Assembly: GCA_902363875.1 (NCBI GenBank)
Contig: CABJBO010000011.1
Span: 1-59,454 of the forward strand
DNA: 59,454 nt
Source: Coriobacteriaceae bacterium
GTDB lineage: Bacteria; Actinomycetota; Coriobacteriia; Coriobacteriales; Coriobacteriaceae
Reading direction: 5' to 3'
Program-made: the position numbers and the translations under genes
Notes under the pieces: generated by a model
Told to the model about the DNA's origin: nothing
The model's input: the letters and a program-made list of their open reading frames with translations, nothing else
The model's database searches: none
Shown: positions 10,879 through 20,607 of the stretch, piece by piece
Numbering within the stretch: the first letter of the stretch is position 1
Layout of the letters: the number at the start of each line of letters is the position of its first letter

Positions 10879-13014
10879 ATGGGGCGCAATAACAAGCATA
10901 AGCGCGGTGCCCGCAATAAGCGTGGGCCGGTGCGCAGCGAACGCCGTCCGAGCCTGACCGGGCGCGTGCAGCTCCATGAGCATGGCGCCTATGTCATAAC
11001 CGAGAGCGGCGACTACAAGGTTATGGGCCGCGGTAAGCGCGAGATCATGGATGGCGATACCGTTGCCGTGAGCATTAAGAACAGCCCGCACGGTGAGCGG
11101 CGCGCCGTGATCGAAGGCGTGGTTGAGCGCGCAGCCATAAGCGTGGTGGGTACGTACCAGACCGCTGGTCCGCTCGGTGTGATCGAGCCGCTCGATTCGC
11201 GCCTGAAGGCCGACTTCTTCATTCTGCCCGAGGATACCTCGGCGGATCGTCTGGGCGTCCACCCGGGTGATGCCGTTGTCGCGCGCATTTTGACCTACCC
11301 GACGCGCCTGGAATCGGGCACCGTGACGATCGAACGCCGCATTGGCGGAGATGACGCGCCCGATTTGGGCGTTCAATACGTGATGGCGCGTTACGGCTAT
11401 ACCGATAGCTATCCCGAGGCCGCGCTGGACGAGGCCGAGGGGCTTTCGCTCGATGTGTCCGCGGCGCTTAAGGACCCGCTCCGCCGCGATCTGCGCGACC
11501 GCTTTGTCATCACGATCGACCCGGTTGACGCGCGCGACTTTGACGATGCCATTTCGCTTGAGCGCACGCCCGAGGGTGGCTACAAGCTGGGTGTGCATAT
11601 CGCTGACGTTTCTCACTATGTGGCTTGGGACGGGCATATCGATCTTGAGGCTCGCCATCGTACGACATCGGTGTATCTGGCCGATCGCGTGCTTCCCATG
11701 CTGCCCGAACGCCTGTCCTGTGACCTGTGTTCGCTTCGCCCTGACGAGGACCGTCTTGCGTTTACCGTTGACATTGAACTCGATGCGCAGGGTCGCGTGC
11801 GGCATTACGATCCGTACCCCAGCGTGATTCGCTCGCGTGTGCGTATGGACTATGACGGCGCCGAGGCGCTGCTGGTGCGTGCCGGCGCGGTGGAGTATGG
11901 GGTGCTGGAGGGTGCGGCCGAGGATGTTGCGGCTGCTGAGGCCTCGCGCGAGGAGGCGCTTGAGCGCGGTCTTGCGTGCGAGAAGGCCGCCCGCGGCTAT
12001 AACGTCGACCTCGGCAATTTCCTTGTCGCCGCCAACGAACTCGCCGAACTTCGCCGTCGTATTCGTCGCGTCCGCGGCTCAGTCGATTTTGACACGGCCG
12101 AGATTCGCGCTCTATTGGATGAGGACGGAGTACCCGTGCAGATTGTGGCGCGCGAGCGTTCGTGTGCCACGTCGCTTATCGAGGAGGCCATGCTGCTCGC
12201 CAACGAGTGCGTTGCAGAGTGGCTGGCAGACCGTGATATCGAGGCCTGCTATCGCGTGCATGAGGATCCGAGCCCCGATAGCCTGCACGGTGCCGCCGTT
12301 GCGCTGGCGCAGCTGGGCATCATCGACGATCGCCGTGCTGCCGGTATTGCCCTGGGGAGTCCCGATGAGCTGCAGGCTGCAGTTGATGCAGCCGCCGGTA
12401 CGGCCAACGCACCGCTCGTCAACACGCTGCTTCTGCGCAGCATGCAGCGCGCGCTGTACAAGCCGCGCAACGAGGGCCACTTTGCGCTCGCCGCGCCGTG
12501 CTACTGCCACTTTACGAGTCCCATCCGTCGCTACCCCGATCTGGTGGTGCACCGCGTGCTCAAACTGCAGTTGGCCTATGAGCAGCTCGGCGGCAAGGAC
12601 GCCTTGGTCCGTACGCCGCGGCTGATCGGCAAGGGGCGCGAGTCGCTGCCGCGCATTCTGCCGCAGATTTGCCGTGCGTGCAGCGATGCGGAGCGTGCGG
12701 CCGATGCCGCCAGCCATGCGACGCAAAAGATCAAGATTGCCCAGTACTATGAGGATCGCCTGGGCGAGCGCTATGCCGGAACGGTCTCATGGGTCAGCAG
12801 CATGGGCCTCTTTGTGCGCTTGGACCTGACGCAGGTCGAAGGCTTGGTTTCGATCAAGAGTCTGGGCAACGAGTGGTTCGAGTTCGACGAGGATGCGCTT
12901 ACGCTGACGGGCGCCGACACGGGGACTCGCTATGAACTGGGCCAGCGCGTGATTATCGAGGTCTCGCGCGTCAATACCACGCGTGGGCACTTGGACTTTA
13001 AGCTTATCCATTAG
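10879..13014 (+). CDS. rnr: Ribonuclease R (RNB family 3'-5' exoribonuclease)
   Basis: Processive 3'-5' exoribonuclease for structured RNA, mRNA decay and, with SmpB/tmRNA in other bacteria, non-stop mRNA removal. smpB lies 8.5 kb downstream here. The 711 residues have a basic N-terminus, cold-shock-like domains (about 25-165), the catalytic RNB domain with DPVDARDFDDAISL (about 213-226, metal-binding aspartates) and SPIRRYPDLVVHR near 551, and a C-terminal S1 domain (about 630-711). SD AAGGAGG lies 7 nt before ATG 10879. Size is normal for the family. Confidence 0.95.
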   Translation: MGRNNKHKRGARNKRGPVRSERRPSLTGRVQLHEHGAYVITESGDYKVMGRGKREIMDGDTVAVSIKNSPHGERRAVIEGVVERAAISVVGTYQTAGPLGVIEPLDSRLKADFFILPEDTSADRLGVHPGDAVVARILTYPTRLESGTVTIERRIGGDDAPDLGVQYVMARYGYTDSYPEAALDEAEGLSLDVSAALKDPLRRDLRDRFVITIDPVDARDFDDAISLERTPEGGYKLGVHIADVSHYVAWDGHIDLEARHRTTSVYLADRVLPMLPERLSCDLCSLRPDEDRLAFTVDIELDAQGRVRHYDPYPSVIRSRVRMDYDGAEALLVRAGAVEYGVLEGAAEDVAAAEASREEALERGLACEKAARGYNVDLGNFLVAANELAELRRRIRRVRGSVDFDTAEIRALLDEDGVPVQIVARERSCATSLIEEAMLLANECVAEWLADRDIEACYRVHEDPSPDSLHGAAVALAQLGIIDDRRAAGIALGSPDELQAAVDAAAGTANAPLVNTLLLRSMQRALYKPRNEGHFALAAPCYCHFTSPIRRYPDLVVHRVLKLQLAYEQLGGKDALVRTPRLIGKGRESLPRILPQICRACSDAERAADAASHATQKIKIAQYYEDRLGERYAGTVSWVSSMGLFVRLDLTQVEGLVSIKSLGNEWFEFDEDALTLTGADTGTRYELGQRVIIEVSRVNTTRGHLDFKLIH

Positions 13015-13040
13015 CCAAATCTCGACTCATGGCGGGAGAG

Positions 13041-13070
13041 CGGAGGGCGGTCTTTCGGGGCCGCCCTCCG
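13041..13070 (+). terminator. GC-rich hairpin after rnr
   Basis: CGGAGGGCGG (13041-13050) pairs with CCGCCCTCCG (13061-13070). The T-tract is weak, so termination may be partial. Confidence 0.6.
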
Positions 13071-13135
13071 CATTTGGATCATGGCTACCTTGCCGTCTGC
13101 TCGGCCGCCCGCTTACCTGCTATTCGAGAGGTAAA

Positions 13136-13170
13136 ACCTACCAAAATAAACCTGTCCCTTTTTGGCAGGT
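13136..13170. repeat. GTCCC-core palindromic repeat before the recombinase gene
   Basis: ACCTACCAAAA at 13136-13146 faces TTTTTGGCAGGT at 13159-13170 around AAACCTGTCCC. It is nearly identical to the unit at 1006-1037. It ends about 20 nt before the serine recombinase start. Confidence 0.7.
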
Positions 13171-13191
13171 TTACAAGAAAGCGGGGATGAG

Positions 13192-13797
13192 ATGGCGACG
13201 GTGTATGGTTATGCGCGGGTGAGTTCGCGCGATCAGAATCTAAATCGGCAGCTGGATGCGCTGGGCGCCTATGGCGTGGGCTCGGCGAATATTTATGCTG
13301 ACCATGCGAGCGGCAAGGACTTCGATCGCCCGCGGTATCGCGAGCTGCTGCACATCCTGGGAGACGGGGACGTGCTGGTGGTGCTTTCTATCGACCGACT
13401 TGGCCGTAATTACTCCGAGATTCTTGAGGAATGGCGACGCATTACCAAGGAGCTCGGGGTTGCCATTGTGGTGTTGGACATGCCATTGCTTGACACGCGC
13501 GTCAGGGCCAGCGGCGCGCCGGATGTGACCAACACCCTGATTGCCGATATTGTGCTGCAACTGCTGAGCTACGTGGCGCAGGTGGAGCGCGAGAATATCC
13601 ATCGGCGCCAGGCGGAGGGAATTGCAGCGGCGCGGGCGCGAGGGGTCCGTTTCGGTCGACCTCGCAAGCCGTGCCCTCCTCAGTTTGAGCTGGTGCGCGA
13701 TAGCTATGAGGCGGGCGATATTACCCGCAGCCAGGCGGCAAAGTGCCTGGGCGTGTGCGTGGGGACGTTCGATCGCTGGATGCGCGAGGCGGGGTAG
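13192..13797 (+). CDS. Serine recombinase (resolvase/invertase family), orphan
   Basis: Small serine recombinase of 201 residues. The catalytic domain has YARVSSRDQN, with the nucleophile most likely Ser11, then the SIDRLGRN motif and conserved Arg residues, a long E helix and a C-terminal helix-turn-helix (about 170-200, ITRSQAAKCLGVCVGTFDRWM) for site binding. It could act as invertase, resolvase or transposon remnant. No transposase, invertible promoter segment or clear crossover site is visible nearby. ATG 13192 follows a weak GCGGGGA SD; a TTG at 13162 in frame is less likely. Confidence 0.92.
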   Translation: MATVYGYARVSSRDQNLNRQLDALGAYGVGSANIYADHASGKDFDRPRYRELLHILGDGDVLVVLSIDRLGRNYSEILEEWRRITKELGVAIVVLDMPLLDTRVRASGAPDVTNTLIADIVLQLLSYVAQVERENIHRRQAEGIAAARARGVRFGRPRKPCPPQFELVRDSYEAGDITRSQAAKCLGVCVGTFDRWMREAG

Positions 13798-13901
13798 GGG
13801 TTTGCGTCGCTTTGTCGCTTCCTGTTGCGATTCAAATTTTGATACGGTGACGATGCCATTTGGGGCTACACTCGCTGATATTCAAAAAAGGAGGTTGGCC
13901 C

Positions 13902-14483
13902 TTGGCACGCGTAAAACAAATAATCGGATGGACCGCAATCGTTCTGTTTACTGCAACGCTGGCGGGCATCTGGGTGCTGACGGAGCAAAATGCGGTGGAG
14001 ACGTCGTTGCTGAGCGAGTCCACCGCGCGTGTGGTGGAGGGTCAAGCTACGGGCGTACAGGCTGCCGATGTCGCGGGTGAAGCTCAGACCGAGAACGGGA
14101 TGACCGGGGGCACCGATTCGGCTGCTTCGAATGTCCGGTCTGGCCGACTTGCTTCCATTCGCATGTGGGTGGGCACGAACGTCCGTCGCGTTGCCCATAC
14201 CGTAGAGTTTTTCTTCGTCGGATTGTTCGCCTCGGTGGTCGTGGTTTGCTTTTCCGGGCGTCCGTGGAGCGTATGCTCCCGTTGCGTGCCCGTGTTGCTC
14301 TTTTGCGCCGTCTGCTCCGTTGGCGATCAGGTACATAAGATCTTTGTTCCCGGCAGGCATTTCGACGTTATCGATTTAGGATTCGATGCTGCGGGCTATG
14401 TCACCGCCATGCTGTTGGTATTGCTGGTCTCCGCATGGGTGCACCACGAGACGCGCCCCATCGGCGCCCATGCGAGGCGCTAG
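13902..14483 (+). CDS. VanZ-like membrane protein
   Basis: 193-residue membrane protein with an N-terminal TM segment (about 6-25), a Ser/Ala/Glu-rich outer loop and three further hydrophobic segments. The C-terminal half resembles VanZ: HTVEFFFVGLF, then DQVHKIFVPGRHFDVIDL, where VanZ proteins usually have a DExHQ-type motif (here DQVHK), PGR and a following Asp. VanZ itself modestly raises teicoplanin resistance, but most family members have no known role. I chose TTG 13902 because AAAAAGGAGG sits 8 nt upstream; an ATG at 13860 has no SD. Confidence 0.75.
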   Translation: MARVKQIIGWTAIVLFTATLAGIWVLTEQNAVETSLLSESTARVVEGQATGVQAADVAGEAQTENGMTGGTDSAASNVRSGRLASIRMWVGTNVRRVAHTVEFFFVGLFASVVVVCFSGRPWSVCSRCVPVLLFCAVCSVGDQVHKIFVPGRHFDVIDLGFDAAGYVTAMLLVLLVSAWVHHETRPIGAHARR

Positions 14484-14560
14484 CCGGTAACAAACCCGTT
14501 TCTGATCATGCGACCTTGTTGAATTATTTTGTGTCGCGCGTATTTCCGAGCGGTCGGATT

Positions 14561-14592
14561 TGAGGGGCGAGCGGTAGAACGCTCGTCCTTTG
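14561..14592 (+). terminator. Probable terminator after the VanZ-like gene
   Basis: GGGCGAGCG pairs with CGCTCGTCC (one G-U) around a 6-nt loop, followed by TTTGTG. Confidence 0.6.
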
Positions 14593-14613
14593 TGCGCCAC
14601 GATGCGGCACAAT

Positions 14614-14642
14614 GTACCGTAAAAGCTGTTTGTATCCGGTAC
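14614..14642 (+). promoter_or_regulatory. Candidate operator before the RpiR-type regulator
   Basis: Inverted repeat GTACCG (14614-14619) and CGGTAC (14637-14642) is separated by 17 bases, about 45 bp before the regulator start. This spacing suits a dimeric or tetrameric RpiR/MurR-type regulator. Assignment is by position only. Confidence 0.4.
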
Positions 14643-14687
14643 GAATCGTTCGTTGGTCTTTAATTCTTCTCAACGGAGGTGTTTGAG

Positions 14688-15539
14688 ATGGCAAACGGAT
14701 TGCTTTTGCGGCTTCGCGAGCGTGAGCTCAGTGCGAGCCCGGCGGAACGCAATGTCATCGCATATGTAAGCGCTCATCCGCACGAGGTAGTCGGGCTGTC
14801 CGTCCGCGGTCTTGCCGATGTCACGTTCTCCTCGCCCTCGAGCATTTTGCGCTTTTGCAAGCGCTTGGGTTTTGCGGGCTACAAGGAGTTCCAGCGCGAA
14901 CTGATTGCCGAGCTGGCGCTCTTGGGTGACAAGAAAGACGTTGCCCTCGAGGACATCTCCATGGATGACAGCGTCGAACGTATCGTGGGGAAGGTGATGA
15001 AAAGCAACGTGCGCACGATCGAAGCGACGGCGCGAACGCTCGATTACACCGTCTTGGAGCGATGTGCGGCCTATCTTAAGCGGGCACGTGCGGTCAATCT
15101 GTTCGGTATCGGTGCCTCTCGTTTGGTCGCGCACGATCTGGCGCAAAAGCTCATGCGTGTCGACAAAGAGTGCCATCTGTACGACGACTGGCATGATCAG
15201 CTCTTGTGTGCCAAGAACATGCATGAGGGCGATATGGCAATCGCCTTTAGCTACTCGGGCTTGACGCAAGAGGTGCTGGACTGCGCCGCCGAGGCCCAAC
15301 GTCACAACTGTCCCGTTGTGGCCGTGACCAAAGTAGATGGATCATCCAAGCTTTCCACCATGGCCGATGCCGTGCTCGGCGTCGCTGCGAGTGAACCCTT
15401 GGTCCGCAGCGGTGCCATGGCTTCGCGTATGGCCCAGCTTATGGTTGTCGATGCCCTGTACGCTGCTTACGTTGCCAGCGACTACGAACGGGCGACGCAT
15501 GTCATTAAGCAAAACTACATCGAGAAACAGGAAAGATGA
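14688..15539 (+). CDS. RpiR/MurR-type transcriptional regulator (HTH + SIS)
   Basis: 283 residues: N-terminal HTH of the RpiR type (about 1-80, with VRGLADVTFSSPSSILRFCKRLGFAGYKEF split over helices 2-4) and a sugar-isomerase SIS domain (about 110-270, FGIGASRLVAHDLAQKLMR and FSYSGLTQEVLD). SIS domains of this family bind sugar phosphates. Next to murQ and murP the ligand is probably MurNAc-6-phosphate, as for E. coli MurR. Start ATG 14688 has GGAGG 8 nt upstream. Its TGA stop is almost joined to murQ, so the locus is an operon. Confidence 0.9.
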   Translation: MANGLLLRLRERELSASPAERNVIAYVSAHPHEVVGLSVRGLADVTFSSPSSILRFCKRLGFAGYKEFQRELIAELALLGDKKDVALEDISMDDSVERIVGKVMKSNVRTIEATARTLDYTVLERCAAYLKRARAVNLFGIGASRLVAHDLAQKLMRVDKECHLYDDWHDQLLCAKNMHEGDMAIAFSYSGLTQEVLDCAAEAQRHNCPVVAVTKVDGSSKLSTMADAVLGVAASEPLVRSGAMASRMAQLMVVDALYAAYVASDYERATHVIKQNYIEKQER

Positions 15540-15549
15540 GGTGAAAGAA

Positions 15550-16473
<924 letters not shown>

Positions 16474-16530
16474 GTGTGCGGCGTGAGCTGATATGACATC
16501 CAGACGAGATACCCAATACAAGGAGGAGTT

Positions 16531-17961
16531 ATGACGAACAAAGAGCTGGCTCAAAAGCTGCTGGACCTTTTGGGCGGTAAAGACAACGTGCTCGCAAACG
16601 CGGCGTGTATGACGCGCCTGCGCGTGACCGTCAAAGACGCGGGCAACGTCGACACGGAGGGCATTAAGGCACTCGACGGCGTGATAGGCCTGGTCGAGGA
16701 CGACACGATGCAGATCGTGCTGGGTCCGGGCAAGGTGAATAAGGTGCTCGAGGAGTTCTCCAAGCTCACCGGCCTTGCGAAAGGCGTTGCTGACGAGAGC
16801 GTGGTTGACGCTGCGGCCACAAACAAGGCCGCGCAGAAGGCAAAGTACGAGTCCAAGCCGGTTCAGGCCTTCCTCAAGAAGATTTCCAATGTCTTCGTCG
16901 CCCTGCTTCCCGGCATCATTGCGGCTGGCCTCATCAACGGTATCTGCAACGTCATTAACGTCTCGACGGCAGGCGCGCTTGCGGGCGAGTGGTGGTACCA
17001 GGGCATTCGTTCCATGGGCTGGGCCCTGTTTGCCTATCTGCCCATCTTGGTGGGCTATAACGCGGCACGTGAGTTTGGTGGATCCGCTGCGCTGGGCGGC
17101 ATCGCCGGCATGATGTGTATCGCCAACAGTGCCATGCCCCTGCTTGCGCCTGGCGCGGCTGATCCTGCCACTGCCATTCTGCTGCCGCTCACCAATGCGC
17201 AGTACAACCCCGCAGCGGGCGGCATGATCGCGGCTCTTATCGCCGGCGCATTTTTTGCCTGGATGGAGCGTCAGATTCGCAAGGTTATGCCCAACGCACT
17301 CGACACGTTCTTGTCCCCGCTGCTGGTGCTCATCATCGGCGCCTTTGCTCTGATGCTCGTCATCCAGCCGGTTGGCGCATGGCTGACGACTGCCATCTTT
17401 AGCGTTTTGACCTTTATCTTCGAGAAGCTGGGCGTCCTGGGTGGCTATATCCTGTCGGCAGGCTTCTTGCCGCTGGTTTCCGTCGGCCTGCATCAGGCGC
17501 TCACGCCGATCCACGCTATGCTCAACGATCCCGACGGCGCTACCAAGGGCATCAATTACCTGCTTCCCATCCTTATGATGGCTGGCGGCGGTCAGGTCGG
17601 TGCCGGTCTGGCGCTGTACTTTAAGACCAAGAACGCCAAGCTCAAGAAGTACGTCGCAGAGTCTATTCCCGTTGGAATCCTGGGTGTGGGCGAGCCTCTG
17701 ATGTATGCTGTTACGCTGCCGCTCGTTCGTCCGTTTGTGACGGCCTGCCTGGGTGCCGGATTTGGCGGCGCGCTCGCGGCGCTGCTTCACATCGGCACGG
17801 TTTCTCAGGGCGTTTCCGGTCTGTTTGGCCTGCTGATCGTCGTTCCTGGCCAACAGCTCGGCTACGTTGCCGCTATGCTGCTTGCCTATGCCGCCGGCTT
17901 TGTCCTGACGTGGTTCTTTGGCGTCGACGAGCAGAAGATCAACGAGTTCTTTGGCGAATAG
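16531..17961 (+). CDS. murP: PTS EIIBC component, MurNAc (MurP)-like
   Basis: Sugar phosphotransferase permease of the glucose superfamily. The EIIB domain comes first (residues 1-80), with the phosphorylated cysteine Cys26 in NAACMTRLRV. A linker follows, then EIIC with about ten membrane segments (105-470) and the substrate-site motif GILGVGEPLMYAVTLPL. No EIIA domain is present, as in E. coli MurP, which borrows EIIA-Glc; an EIIA gene of that class lies at 48.1 kb. Specificity for MurNAc (or MurNAc-GlcNAc) is inferred from its neighbours murQ, mupG and the regulator. SD AAGGAGG precedes ATG 16531. Confidence 0.9.
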   Translation: MTNKELAQKLLDLLGGKDNVLANAACMTRLRVTVKDAGNVDTEGIKALDGVIGLVEDDTMQIVLGPGKVNKVLEEFSKLTGLAKGVADESVVDAAATNKAAQKAKYESKPVQAFLKKISNVFVALLPGIIAAGLINGICNVINVSTAGALAGEWWYQGIRSMGWALFAYLPILVGYNAAREFGGSAALGGIAGMMCIANSAMPLLAPGAADPATAILLPLTNAQYNPAAGGMIAALIAGAFFAWMERQIRKVMPNALDTFLSPLLVLIIGAFALMLVIQPVGAWLTTAIFSVLTFIFEKLGVLGGYILSAGFLPLVSVGLHQALTPIHAMLNDPDGATKGINYLLPILMMAGGGQVGAGLALYFKTKNAKLKKYVAESIPVGILGVGEPLMYAVTLPLVRPFVTACLGAGFGGALAALLHIGTVSQGVSGLFGLLIVVPGQQLGYVAAMLLAYAAGFVLTWFFGVDEQKINEFFGE

Positions 17962-18028
17962 TTTGATATCGCGAGCCGTGTTGCTCAGGGCTCGCGGCGC
18001 GCGGCAGATTTCTTGATGCTATGGTTGT

Positions 18029-18062
18029 GCCGGCGGGGCTAACTGCTCCGCCGGCCTTTTTT
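18029..18062 (+). terminator. Terminator/attenuator between murP and mupG
   Basis: GCCGGCGG (18029-18036) pairs with CCGCCGGC (18048-18055), followed by CTTTTTTT. The mupG SD follows within 10 nt, so mupG expression depends on readthrough or an internal promoter. Confidence 0.85.
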
Positions 18063-18078
18063 AAAGGAGCGTTGAAGC

Positions 18079-19131
18079 GTGAAAACGGGTATTTCGATTT
18101 ATCTTTCCAGCCCTCTGCAGGATATTGAGCGGACAATTGAGCGTGGTGCCGCGGCGGGTGCGCGCTATGCGTTCACCTCGCTGCATATTCCCGAGGATGG
18201 GGGAGCGGCGTATGCCGATAAGGTCCGTCATGTGCTGTCGCTGCTTTCCGCCCGCGGCATTGCGCTCATTGCCGATGTGGGGCCTCGCACGTGCGATTTG
18301 CTCGGGCTTGAGCGCATCGAGGACCTGCGCGATCTGGGGTTGGAATACCTTCGTTTGGACTATGGCTTTAGCGCCCAGCGGGTCGCGGAGCTGTCCGGTG
18401 TATTTCGCATTGTGGTCAATGCATCGACGGTGAGTTCTGATGAAATCGCATCGTGGCGTGAGGCCGGTGCCGATGTGACTCGTTTTGCCGCCTGCCACAA
18501 TTTTTACCCCAAGCCTTATACCGGTTTAGCTCTGGAGGACATTGCTCGGGTGAATCTTCGTCTTGCGGCGCTTGGATTCGAAATCATGGCTTTTGTGCCG
18601 GGCGATGCCAACGTTCGCGGGCCGGTATTCGAGGGACTGCCGACGGTCGAGACGCAGCGCGGTCGCGCGTCAAAGGTTGCCCTCAATATGCTTGAGCTTG
18701 CACATGGCGCCGATTGCGACATTGTGTTGGTCGGCGACCCCGATCTTTCCGATGCGGGCTGGGTGCAGTTTGCTCAAGTTTCCGCCGGATACGTGGACCT
18801 GCAATGCGAGCTTGAGCCCGGTTATGCCTATGTGCGCGGGCAGATTCATCACGACCGGCCCGACTCGAGCGTCCTCATCTTTAGGTCTCAGGAGTCACGT
18901 ACGACGCATAAGCCGGATTCCGTGCCGACGGATGCCGGAGCCGGCCTGCCGCGAAAGGCGGGGTCGATCGCTGTGAGCAATAGCGGATATGGGCGCTACG
19001 AAGGCGAGCTTGAGATTGCGCGGGTCGATCTTCCCGGTGACGAGCGCATGAACGTTGCGGGCCATATCACGCCCGAGGCAATGGAGCTGCTGCCGTTCAT
19101 CAAACGCGGATTCGGGGTACGGTTCGTTTAG
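18079..19131 (+). CDS. mupG: MupG-family protein (DUF871; 6-phospho-N-acetylmuramidase-like)
   Basis: 350 residues: an N-terminal TIM barrel (about 1-235, MKTGISIYLSSP start) and a C-terminal cyclophilin-like domain (about 250-350). In Staphylococcus aureus MupG splits MurNAc-6-phosphate-GlcNAc taken up by MurP, and MurQ continues the pathway. The same partners are here, so this locus probably recycles cell-wall disaccharides. FAACHNFYPKPYTGL is a family hallmark. GTG 18079 has AAAGGAG 10 nt upstream. It is separated from murP by a terminator-like hairpin. Confidence 0.88.
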   Translation: MKTGISIYLSSPLQDIERTIERGAAAGARYAFTSLHIPEDGGAAYADKVRHVLSLLSARGIALIADVGPRTCDLLGLERIEDLRDLGLEYLRLDYGFSAQRVAELSGVFRIVVNASTVSSDEIASWREAGADVTRFAACHNFYPKPYTGLALEDIARVNLRLAALGFEIMAFVPGDANVRGPVFEGLPTVETQRGRASKVALNMLELAHGADCDIVLVGDPDLSDAGWVQFAQVSAGYVDLQCELEPGYAYVRGQIHHDRPDSSVLIFRSQESRTTHKPDSVPTDAGAGLPRKAGSIAVSNSGYGRYEGELEIARVDLPGDERMNVAGHITPEAMELLPFIKRGFGVRFV

Positions 19132-19223
19132 CGTGTGACCCGTGGGCTACAATTGGCCCATCATACGAAGGCGCCTCGTGTGGCGTGTGCCTGCGTTGGC
19201 CGATCTATATTCGGAGGATTCCC

Positions 19224-19583
19224 ATGACCGTACTGTTTGTTGAATATCCCAAGTGCTCGACCTGTAAGAAGGCCAAGGCATGGCTGGACGAACATGGGGT
19301 AGAGTATATCGACCGCGATATCGTTTTGGACAATCCCACGGCTGATGAGCTTGCGACCTGGATTGCTCGTTCGGGGCTGCCGGTGCGGCGCTTCTTTAAT
19401 TCGTCGGGCATGAAATATCGAGAGCTGGGTCTGAAGGCGCGTCTGGATGCGGGCATGACGGATCAGGAGTGCTACGAGCTGCTGGCGACCGACGGAATGC
19501 TGGTCAAGCGTCCGCTGCTGGTGGGCGACGACTTTGCGATTCCCGGCTTTAGGGAAGCGGCTTGGGCCGAGGCGTTGCTGTAG
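19224..19583 (+). CDS. ArsC/Spx-family thioredoxin-fold protein
   Basis: 119 residues with the ArsC-related thioredoxin fold. The N-terminal YPKCSTCKKAKAWL carries a CxxC pair (Cys11, Cys14), and the C-terminal GMLVKRPLLVGDD is the conserved ArsC/Spx ending. The YffB/Spx-like group differs from true arsenate reductases. The lack of ars neighbours makes arsenate reduction unlikely; a thiol-redox or regulator role is possible. Start ATG 19224 has CGGAGG 6 nt upstream. It stands alone. Confidence 0.85.
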   Translation: MTVLFVEYPKCSTCKKAKAWLDEHGVEYIDRDIVLDNPTADELATWIARSGLPVRRFFNSSGMKYRELGLKARLDAGMTDQECYELLATDGMLVKRPLLVGDDFAIPGFREAAWAEALL

Positions 19584-19655
19584 CGGCTGCGGAAAGTGCG
19601 ACCCGTTTTGAGCGCTCGGGGCGGGACGTGTTTTCCATCGGCGGGCTCGCTCGGC

Positions 19656-20066
19656 TCAATCCTTGAGCTGTGCCCATTCGTGCGGATCGTAGACCTTTAC
19701 GTGCTTGTTGGGCTTGCCGCTCCAGTACTCCTCGTCCATAAAGGGCAGATATGCCTGAACGCCGGGGCAGATAAAGGGAATCCGCTGCTGTTGCAGTCGC
19801 TCGCGCTGTCGCTGCTCCAGGTGCGCCTCGGATATGACAGTCGGCATACCGGACAGCTCGACGAGGCTTGCCTGGATTCGCTTAAGGTCGGGGAGTCCCG
19901 CGTGCCATGACATCCGCATGATCAAAAATGAGGCGCGGCGGTAGTTTGCCTGCATCACCGTGATGGCGGGGCGCAGAGTGGGATGGATTTTGTCCCGTTC
20001 GGGCCAAAGGTCAGCAGTGATCTCGAGGCCCAGGGTCTCCCATAGGTAATCAAGCTCTTCGTCCAT
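19656..20066 (-). CDS. Hypothetical protein, 136 aa
   Basis: 136-residue protein read leftward from ATG 20066 to TGA. It is Trp/Arg-rich and predicted helical, with no signal peptide or membrane segment. The middle holds MQANYRRASFLIMRMSW and the end a Pro/Tyr-rich segment (IPFICPGVQAYLPFMD). I do not recognise a domain securely. Codon usage matches neighbouring genes, and no real overlapping gene competes, so it is probably genuine. It faces the ArsC-like gene convergently. Confidence 0.65.
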   Translation of the reverse strand: MDEELDYLWETLGLEITADLWPERDKIHPTLRPAITVMQANYRRASFLIMRMSWHAGLPDLKRIQASLVELSGMPTVISEAHLEQRQRERLQQQRIPFICPGVQAYLPFMDEEYWSGKPNKHVKVYDPHEWAQLKD

Positions 20067-20231
20067 GGCGCCTCGATATCTACGTGATCATTGATACTTC
20101 GATTGTGTTGCCTGGTGCTATCGTTTTCACGGTAGAATCTGCCAACGGTTGACGGCTACCGCTCGCGGCGTTTTGCCCTTCGTGTACAGCGGTTGGCTTC
20201 ACAGGTCCTTCACGGGTTGGACTAAATAAGG

Positions 20232-20266
20232 CCAATTTGACTGAATTTCAAAAAAGTCAAAATTGG
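20232..20266. other. Hairpin upstream of the tRNA promoter
   Basis: CCAATTTGACT faces AGTCAAAATTGG around an A-rich loop, an imperfect inverted repeat of about 11 bp just before the tRNA promoter. The loop/tail lacks a clear T-run in either direction, so I do not call a terminator. Confidence 0.5.
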
Positions 20267-20269
20267 GGC

Positions 20270-20298
20270 TTGCGTCACGGCGAGACTTCCCGTATATT
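20270..20298 (+). promoter_or_regulatory. Promoter of the tRNA-Gln/tRNA-Glu unit
   Basis: TTGCGT (20270-20275) and TATATT (20293-20298) are 17 bases apart and lie about 45 bp before tRNA-Gln. Confidence 0.65.
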
Positions 20299-20342
20299 TC
20301 TTTCTTGCGCAAAGGCACAGCCGAGCGCAGCGATGCAGTCAT

Positions 20343-20416
20343 TGGGATGTCGTCTAATGGCAGGACAGCGGATTCTGGTTCCGTCAATGGGGGTTCGACT
20401 CCCTCCATCCCAGCCA
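20343..20416 (+). tRNA. tRNA-Gln (CTG), CCA encoded
   Basis: Cloverleaf by eye: acceptor TGGGATG/CATCCCA, D-arm with TCTAATGGCAGGACA, anticodon loop with CTG, T-arm GGGTTCGACTCCC, and CCA at 20414-20416. It decodes CAG. Confidence 0.93.
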
Positions 20417-20433
20417 TTGCATTTGCTACATAT

Positions 20434-20510
20434 GGCCCGTTCGTCTAGCGGTTTAGGACGCCGCCCTCTCAAGGCGGAGATCACCAGTTCGAATCTGGTA
20501 CGGGCTACCA
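20434..20510 (+). tRNA. tRNA-Glu (CTC), CCA encoded
   Basis: Acceptor GGCCCGT/ACGGGCT (one G-U), anticodon stem CCGCC/GGCGG with loop CTCTCAA (anticodon CTC), T-arm CCAGTTCGAATCTGG, and CCA at 20508-20510. It decodes GAG. It is 17 nt from tRNA-Gln, so probably co-transcribed. Confidence 0.93.
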
Positions 20511-20520
20511 AAATTGAGCG

Positions 20521-20548
20521 CCCGGGCCTCGTAAGAGACCCGGGTTTT
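20521..20548 (+). terminator. Terminator of the tRNA unit
   Basis: CCCGGG-CTC (20521 on) pairs with GAG-CCCGGG (to 20544) across a short loop, then TTTT. Confidence 0.9.
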
Positions 20549-20607
20549 GTGTATTGACTGATATTTAAGGCGCGCGTTGAGTCTGCCGCCCGGACCGAGG
20601 AGTTGTC

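Noticed and set aside
13015..13191. Invertible promoter for the recombinase
   Set aside because: No pair of inverted crossover sites found; the only palindrome here is a GTCCC-core repeat shared with other loci.
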